Source: JARIHD01 sp964610985 (lineage in GTDB: Bacteria; Patescibacteriota; Saccharimonadia; Saccharimonadales; UBA4665). From it: DNA of 10,221 nucleotides. A model generated the notes under the pieces. That model saw nothing but the letters and a program-made list of their open reading frames with translations. It ran no database searches and was not told the origin of the DNA. Shown in pieces: positions 6,694 to 10,221 of this stretch; the stretch's first letter is position 1, and each line of letters begins with the position of its first letter. The stretch spans positions 1 to 10,221 of the forward strand of contig CAZSZJ010000036.1 of assembly GCA_964610985.1 (NCBI GenBank). Reading direction: 5' to 3'. Both the position numbers and the translations under genes were made by a program.

Positions 6694-6983
6694 AGGCTAA
6701 TATACAGGCCATACGGCGCAAAATAGCCAAACAACATAGCCACCAGCAGGACCGCATATTCTATTTTGCGGTCAATGCGAAAATGTTCGTGCGTTGCAAA
6801 AATCAGGCCGATAATGAGTCCGATCGGGATGGGTATATTGAGTGCGGCACTGTGGCTGAATTTGAGCCACAGTGAACCCATCAATAGATATAGTACCATC
6901 TTGAACAGATAGACGCCGTCAAAATTATCGATCTTGGATTTGGGCGCGGTTCGGCGGCGCGCGGTGGTTTTTGGTTTTGTCAT
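6690..6983 (-). CDS. Small membrane protein, 97 aa, three predicted transmembrane segments
   Basis: The N-terminus is very basic (MTKPKTTARRRTAPKSK), consistent with a cytoplasmic tail. Hydrophobic segments follow at about 24-41 (VYLFKMVLYLLMGSLWL), 47-64 (ALNIPIPIGLIIGLIF) and 75-96 (EYAVLLVAMLFGYFAPYGLY). A charged loop, THEHFRIDRK, lies between the second and third. I do not recognise the family. It begins 29 nt after idi on the same strand and is probably cotranscribed with it. Its stop overlaps the stop of the convergent paralog gene. A 10-bp perfect inverted repeat lies within the coding sequence. A decayed copy of its 3' end is found at 3307-3385, so this gene once existed in at least two copies here. 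Confidence 0.75.
   Translation of the reverse strand: MTKPKTTARRRTAPKSKIDNFDGVYLFKMVLYLLMGSLWLKFSHSAALNIPIPIGLIIGLIFATHEHFRIDRKIEYAVLLVAMLFGYFAPYGLYISL
6848..6874. repeat. Perfect 10-bp inverted repeat inside the membrane-protein gene
   Basis: CACTGTGGCT (6848-6857) and AGCCACAGTG (6865-6874) flank seven bases. Neither strand has a T-run after the stem, so it is not a standard intrinsic terminator. It lies in codons for LWLKFSHS and could fold in the mRNA of either strand, including any read-through from the paralog operon ending 155 nt to the left. Confidence 0.6.
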
Positions 6984-7012
6984 TATCAGGTATTAAAGCG
7001 TAAGCGGCGTAT

Positions 7013-7585
7013 TTAATCAAGGGTGGCCGTAGTTGCCAATATCTTTTGAAATGTTTCGTTGTCTTTGAGCTGCTCATATTGGTCTTTGGCCCAGTAGCTC
7101 ATTTTGTCTGGTTGTCCTGCGAGCATGTCGACATATTCCGGCCAAGGCATCCAGGCGTAAGATTCGACTTCGTCGGGGTTTGGAGCGGGTTCGTCATTGG
7201 TAAAGGCTATGAATACCGGACAAAATTCGTTTTCGATGATGCCATTGTATGGGGGTGTGATGTAGCGGTAGTTCGGCAGTACTATAGTGATATCTCGAAG
7301 GTCATTAATGCCGACTTCATAAGCGGCGCGGCGGCGAATGGCGTCTTCCATGGTTTCGCCCGGGGCGGGATGGCCGCAGACACTATTGGTCCAGACTCCA
7401 GGCCAGACTTTTTTGCTCAGCGCACGCTGGGTGACCAAAAAATTACCGTCGCTAGCGCGGAATATGTAACACGAGAATGCCAGGTGTAGCGGAGTATCCG
7501 CGGTGTGGCTGACTAGTTTTGGGCCGGTTTTGCCGGTGGGCGTTCCTGCTTCGTCGACAAATACGATCTGTTCGGTTTCTGACAT
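7013..7585 (-). CDS. idi: Isopentenyl-diphosphate delta-isomerase, type 1
   Basis: This Nudix-fold enzyme interconverts isopentenyl and dimethylallyl diphosphate, supplying both C5 units for polyprenyl chains such as the undecaprenyl carrier of cell-wall synthesis. The 190 aa product matches bacterial IDI over its length: HTADTPLHLAFSCYIF, then ALSKKVWPGVWTNSVCGHP, then the Nudix-like GETMEDAIRRRAAYEVG, then ENEFCPVF. By alignment with E. coli IDI, the catalytic Cys is residue 70 and the acidic catalytic residue Glu120; His27, His34, His71, Glu118 and Glu120 form the metal site. I chose the ATG giving MSETEQIVFV because the E. coli enzyme starts at the same point. A TTG ten codons upstream overlaps the stop of the 177 aa gene and is an alternative. 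No other isoprenoid gene is in view. Confidence 0.95.
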   Translation of the reverse strand: MSETEQIVFVDEAGTPTGKTGPKLVSHTADTPLHLAFSCYIFRASDGNFLVTQRALSKKVWPGVWTNSVCGHPAPGETMEDAIRRRAAYEVGINDLRDITIVLPNYRYITPPYNGIIENEFCPVFIAFTNDEPAPNPDEVESYAWMPWPEYVDMLAGQPDKMSYWAKDQYEQLKDNETFQKILATTATLD

Positions 7586-7592
7586 ACCTCTT

Positions 7593-7601
7593 ACTATACC
7601 A
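7593..7601 (-). promoter_or_regulatory. Extended -10 element before idi
   Basis: On the minus strand, TGGTATAGT matches the extended -10 consensus TGnTATAAT at all but one base. It lies seven bases before the idi ATG, so a transcript from it would be essentially leaderless. No good -35 box is seen at the usual distance, as extended -10 promoters allow. Co-transcription from the upstream orphan gene is also possible. Confidence 0.45.
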
Positions 7602-7611
7602 GAGTCAAAGG

Positions 7612-8145
7612 TCAACTTGAGTTATCTGAGCGCCCCGTTTCGTTATAGTTGACGGGGCGAAAGCTAGTGCGATATCCAAAAATAGGCAGCCGTTTTCTGT
7701 GGAGTTCGTCTAGTGTTTGCGTCAGACCGTTGAGGACGGTGGCGGCTGACATGGGGTAACGCACTTTCCCGCGGCGTTCTACATTTCCCTCTATTTCGAT
7801 TATACCGCCTGCCCGTGTGTCCATATGAGGCAATTGCAGCCGATAAGTTGCTGAATTTATTCCTCTTCCCGATTGTACGGCGACTGGCAGCGGTAGTTCG
7901 GCTTGGACGCGGTAGATATTCTGCTGAGTTTCGGTAGCAACAAAGGTTGGCGTGTGTCCTTCTGGTGCCCGTAAACTATTGTCGAACCTGTGGACACCTC
8001 TGTGGGGCATGCAATTCAGTTGCAACTGGTCGGGGAAATTGTATTCCTTCAAAAGGCCGACGGTAGCAATCATGAGCTGCGAAGCAGCCTCGTACGTCCG
8101 CCAGTCGTTCATATCAACATTAAATTCTCGTGATATTTCTGGCAT
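7612..8145 (-). CDS. Orphan hypothetical protein, 177 aa
   Basis: Not recognised. A helix at about 16-35 (TYEAASQLMIATVGLLKEY) leads into a strand (DQLQLN). A strand-rich middle follows, with NIYRVQAELPL (76-86), TYRLQLP (100-106) and GIIEIEGNVERR (114-125). Then comes a helix, SAATVLNGLTQTLDELHRK (133-151), and a polar tail. It has no signal peptide or membrane segment. The order of elements is like that of the 200 aa orphan at 3361-3963. The ATG lies seven bases after the rpsJ terminator stem, with no ribosome-binding site. A second in-frame ATG at 8110-8112 (MNDWRTY), with TTTAAT six bases upstream, may be the real start. The gene ends 26 nt before idi, so the two may be cotranscribed. Confidence 0.6.
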   Translation of the reverse strand: MPEISREFNVDMNDWRTYEAASQLMIATVGLLKEYNFPDQLQLNCMPHRGVHRFDNSLRAPEGHTPTFVATETQQNIYRVQAELPLPVAVQSGRGINSATYRLQLPHMDTRAGGIIEIEGNVERRGKVRYPMSAATVLNGLTQTLDELHRKRLPIFGYRTSFRPVNYNETGRSDNSS

Positions 8146-8176
8146 AAATGAAAAACCGCCGGATTAGCGGCGGTTT
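8146..8176 (-). terminator. Intrinsic terminator of rpsJ
   Basis: On the minus strand, a 9-bp perfect stem (AAACCGCCG / CGGCGGTTT, 8168-8176 and 8153-8161) with a 6-nt loop, followed by a run of Ts and T-rich DNA. It starts 6 nt after the rpsJ stop codon. It separates S10 transcription from the accessory genes beyond. Confidence 0.85.
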
Positions 8177-8182
8177 CCCTTG

Positions 8183-8509
8183 TTACATTTTGATCTCGAC
8201 GTCACATCCGGCTGGAAGGCTCAAGTTCATGAGCGAGTCGATAGTTTTTGGCGTCGGCTCGGTTACGTCGATAAGGCGTTTGTGTACGCGCATTTCAAAC
8301 TGTTCGCGGCCCTTTTTGTATACGTGTGGCGCTTTGATGACCGTAAAGGTGCTGCGATCAGTAGGTAGTGGGATTGGTCCGGCAATGGTTGCGCCAGTGC
8401 GCAGAGCTGTGTCTACGATTTGCTTGGCAGCTTGGTCAATGACCTTGTGGTCGTACGCCTTCAGGCGAATACGAATACGCTGCTTTTGGTCTTTTTTTGG
8501 TTCTACCAT
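8183..8509 (-). CDS. rpsJ: 30S ribosomal protein S10
   Basis: S10 is a head protein of the small subunit and, as NusE, pairs with NusB in transcription antitermination. The product is 108 aa: KQRIRIRLKAYDHKVIDQ near the N-terminus, then GPIPLPTDRSTFTVIKAPHVYKK spread over about 43-65 with the family's conserved PLPT segment, then EQFEMRVHKRLIDV. The start MVEPKKDQ is chosen because AAAGGAA lies about nine bases upstream and the family length fits; an in-frame start 18 codons earlier adds residues with no counterpart in S10. In most bacteria rpsJ is the first gene of the S10 operon, directly before rplC. Here it ends in its own terminator and rplC is 5.8 kb away, so it is expressed separately. 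Confidence 0.97.
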   Translation of the reverse strand: MVEPKKDQKQRIRIRLKAYDHKVIDQAAKQIVDTALRTGATIAGPIPLPTDRSTFTVIKAPHVYKKGREQFEMRVHKRLIDVTEPTPKTIDSLMNLSLPAGCDVEIKM

Positions 8510-8596
8510 TGGTAAATTCCTTTGTGCGATGCCGTAACCTTGAACGTGAGTGGCTACCGTCAAGTTCTCGGCATAATTTAATGTTACTAAGACACT

Positions 8597-8625
8597 ATTC
8601 TACAACATCAGTGCCGAAATGGAAA
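8597..8625 (-). promoter_or_regulatory. Tentative rpsJ promoter
   Basis: On the minus strand, TTTCCA (8620-8625), a 17-bp spacer and TAGAAT (8597-8602), giving a leader of about 80 nt. The -35 match is weak. It is the best candidate in the 163-bp gap between the phosphoribosyltransferase gene and rpsJ. Read-through from the upstream gene is the alternative. Confidence 0.3.
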
Positions 8626-8640
8626 GTCACAAATTGTTGC

Positions 8641-8667
8641 CTGGCGTATTTATATAATTATCGCCAG
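8641..8667. repeat. 27-bp dyad between the phosphoribosyltransferase gene and rpsJ
   Basis: CTGGCG (8641-8646) and CGCCAG (8662-8667) are perfect inverted arms around a purely A+T 15-base centre that itself contains the palindrome TTATATAA. It starts 5 bp past the stop codon of the phosphoribosyltransferase gene. No T-run follows, so it is a poor terminator; it may be a weak hairpin or a protein-binding site upstream of rpsJ. Confidence 0.45.
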
Positions 8668-8672
8668 TCTCC

Positions 8673-9566
8673 TTATACTATTGGTTGATGGGCGCAATTT
8701 CTTTCCCACCATTCTCCGTCGGGCAAGCTTTCTCTCTGGTCAGAGGCAACTATCCCTATGACATCGGATGCGCCTTGCTTTCGAAAGTGGTCTACGGCCC
8801 GACGAACGGTAGAGCCTGAATATGCATCATCATCCACTAGGACGAGAGTCCTGTCGATCGATCCGGCTATGATATGGTCGTTTTCTTCTTGCGAAACGTG
8901 GGGTTTAATGTGACGAGATTTTTTAGTTGAAAAGCGGATTGGGTATACTCTTGCGTCTGTTTCCGGCACTAGCGCCCCGTACTCTAGTGCCGTGGCAAAG
9001 CCATGCGCTACACCCCCGTTGCCAATGGGTACGATAAAAAGCGGAGCGGATCCTGTCTTTTCTTGCAATCGCCCAGCCATAGACTGAATGTGACGGCTAT
9101 AGAGTGAGCGCCGAGATATTTGGTCAATCGGCGGGCTGAGATCGGCATCCATCAGACCCTCTGCAGAAACTACTTCGGTCATTTTGCTTACACTCGACTC
9201 CGTAACGCCCTTGGCATAGGCCTGGAGTGCAAACCTTGATGCGGCATTGACGATTTCGATACGTCTGCCGTTATATTGCGGAATTCGCGTCGCTTCGATA
9301 AGCCCGTTCACTATTCGAGGCGGATGCCAGTACAGTTGCGTAAAACAAGGTTCGTTGCGTTCAAATAAGGTACGCTTTAGCGCCCTATACATGCCTGGCT
9401 CGCCTGCTCTTTGCAATGCATCAAGAGCCTTTTGCATGGTCGAGGGATCCTGCTGAAAGAACAGTAAATCCCTTCGTGGTCTATTTGTGTCGTAAGCAAG
9501 AAAGGGGTTTTCCAGAGGTATTTCTGACGTACTGACATATGCCCTATTCTCGATCATAAGGTACAT
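8673..9566 (-). CDS. Phosphoribosyltransferase-domain protein, substrate unknown, 297 aa
   Basis: The C-terminal half has the type I phosphoribosyltransferase core. FIVPIGNGGVAHGFATALEYG (177-197, in two overlapping motifs) is the phosphate-binding strand-loop with GG at 184-185. RTLVLVDDDAYSGSTVRRAV (239-258) is the PRPP-binding loop, with Asp245-Asp247 and Ser250-Gly251-Ser252-Thr253. The N-terminal 170 or so residues are mostly helical, unfamiliar to me and longer than the hood of simple purine or pyrimidine enzymes. Such enzymes transfer a base to or from PRPP in nucleotide salvage, but the substrate cannot be read here, and regulatory or effector PRTase-like proteins also exist. The start may be the fourth codon (ATG at 9555-9557), which has TATAAA eight bases upstream. 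It lies between tuf and rpsJ, genes that are often close neighbours. Confidence 0.75.
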   Translation of the reverse strand: MYLMIENRAYVSTSEIPLENPFLAYDTNRPRRDLLFFQQDPSTMQKALDALQRAGEPGMYRALKRTLFERNEPCFTQLYWHPPRIVNGLIEATRIPQYNGRRIEIVNAASRFALQAYAKGVTESSVSKMTEVVSAEGLMDADLSPPIDQISRRSLYSRHIQSMAGRLQEKTGSAPLFIVPIGNGGVAHGFATALEYGALVPETDARVYPIRFSTKKSRHIKPHVSQEENDHIIAGSIDRTLVLVDDDAYSGSTVRRAVDHFRKQGASDVIGIVASDQRESLPDGEWWERNCAHQPIV

Positions 9567-9570
9567 TTAT
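9565..9570 (-). promoter_or_regulatory. -10-like element before the phosphoribosyltransferase gene
   Basis: TATAAA on the minus strand, eight bases before the second in-frame ATG (9555-9557); an overlapping TATGAT is four bases further upstream. A convincing -35 box is not visible. Its position would make the transcript leaderless with MIENRAY as the N-terminus. Confidence 0.35.
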
Positions 9571-9581
9571 ATCATAAAGAT

Positions 9582-9618
9582 ACACAAAATAAAAGAGCGG
9601 CTACAGAGAGCCGCTCTT
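9582..9618 (-). terminator. Intrinsic terminator of tuf
   Basis: On the minus strand, a perfect 10-bp stem (AAGAGCGGCT with AGCCGCTCTT, arms 9593-9602 and 9609-9618), a 6-nt loop and then TTTATTTTGTG. It lies about 22 nt after the tuf stop codon. The T-rich tail leads directly into the promoter-like DNA of the next gene. Confidence 0.88.
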
Positions 9619-9640
9619 CTCGGGAGTTACTATAGATCGA

Positions 9641-10221
9641 TTACTTTACGATCTTGGTAACAACACCAGCACCAACGGTGCGGCCACCTTCGCGGATAGC
9701 GAAGCGTAGACCTTGGTCCATGGCTACTGGGGCAAGGAGGTTGACCTTGAAGGTAACGGTGTCACCTGGCATGATCATTTCCTTGTCGAACTTCACTTCC
9801 CCGGTAACATCAGTTGTACGGAAGTAGAACTGGGGCTTGTAGCCTGGGAAGAATGGTGTGTGACGACCACCTTCTTCTTTGGAAAGAATGTAGACTTCAG
9901 CCTCAAACTCGGTGTGAGGGTTAACAGAACCTGGCTTGGAGATAACCTGACCACGTTCGATGTCGTCGCGCTCGATACCGCGGAGCAGGATACCAGCGTT
10001 GTCACCAGCCTGACCTTGGTCGAGGTTCTTTTTGAAGGCTTCGATACCGGTAACAACCGACTTGCGGCTGTCGCGGATACCAACGATTTCTACTTCGTCG
10101 TTGATCTTTACGATACCTTGTTCGATACGACCGGTAGCAACGGTACCACGGCCCTTGATCGAGAAGACGTCTTCGACAGGCATCAGGAATGGCTTGTCGA
10201 GGTCGCGGACTGGTTCAGGGA
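9641..10221 (-). CDS. tuf: Elongation factor Tu (C-terminal half; 5' end cut by window edge)
   Basis: EF-Tu carries aminoacyl-tRNA to the ribosomal A site as a GTP complex. The frame is open through the right edge, so the visible 193 codons are roughly the second half of a protein of about 395 aa: the end of the linker, all of domain II and domain III. Recognisable segments are PVRDLDKPFLMPVEDVFSIK and GRGTVATGRIEQG (domain II), RHTPFFPGYKPQFYFRTTD (domain III), and the C-terminal LRFAIREGGRTVGAGVVTKI. The GTP-binding domain lies outside the window. A strong terminator follows the stop. Identity is certain. Confidence 0.98.
   Translation of the reverse strand, partial: PEPVRDLDKPFLMPVEDVFSIKGRGTVATGRIEQGIVKINDEVEIVGIRDSRKSVVTGIEAFKKNLDQGQAGDNAGILLRGIERDDIERGQVISKPGSVNPHTEFEAEVYILSKEEGGRHTPFFPGYKPQFYFRTTDVTGEVKFDKEMIMPGDTVTFKVNLLAPVAMDQGLRFAIREGGRTVGAGVVTKIVK

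Noticed and set aside
7046..7489. Plus-strand open frame of 147 codons
   Set aside because: It lies wholly antisense to idi, whose identity is certain, and encodes no recognisable segment.
7612..7614. UGA as a sense codon (as in some other CPR lineages)
   Set aside because: TGA ends the 177 aa gene just before idi in a sensible place, and no identified gene here contains an internal TGA, so the standard use of UGA as stop fits.
1..10221. CRISPR array, tRNA, rRNA, transposon or phage gene
   Set aside because: No regularly spaced repeats, cloverleaf-like sequence, transposase or integrase motifs, or flanking direct repeats were seen; the island shows no recognisable mobility gene.

Overview
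The window looks like a chromosomal segment from a small-genome bacterium of the Candidate Phyla Radiation, probably a Saccharibacteria (TM7) relative. This rests on the general look of the ribosomal proteins and on the many unrecognisable small proteins beside core genes; it is a judgement without any database search. Coding density is high, TAA, TAG and TGA all act as stops, and no tRNA, rRNA, CRISPR array or transposase is visible.

Right end, read on the minus strand: the 3' half of tuf (EF-Tu) ends at a clear intrinsic terminator. A 294-297 aa protein with a phosphoribosyltransferase (PRPP-binding) core follows, then rpsJ (S10), which has its own terminator. Left end, also minus strand: rplC, rplD, rplW and rplB (L3, L4, L23, L2), overlapping or spaced by 1-2 nt, behind a promoter with a perfect TTGACA -35 box. 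This is the usual str/S10 order, except that rpsJ and rplC, normally adjacent, are about 5.8 kb apart.

The gap holds an accessory island. From left to right: two orphan minus-strand genes (196 and 200 aa); a divergent promoter region with a 17-bp perfect dyad; two tandem paralogous plus-strand genes of about 437 aa with helix-turn-helix-like segments; then, convergent with them, a small three-helix membrane protein, idi (type 1 isopentenyl-diphosphate isomerase) and another orphan (177 aa). Between the two left-hand orphans lies a decayed copy of the 3' end of the membrane-protein gene, so the island has grown or rearranged by duplication.

The ribosomal genes have good Shine-Dalgarno sites. 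Several island genes and the phosphoribosyltransferase instead have a -10-like hexamer 7-9 nt before the start codon, which suggests leaderless transcripts. Only idi, the phosphoribosyltransferase core and the translation genes have functions readable from sequence. The tandem pair, possibly DNA-binding and self-regulating through the dyad, is the best candidate for an undescribed system, but that role is inference.
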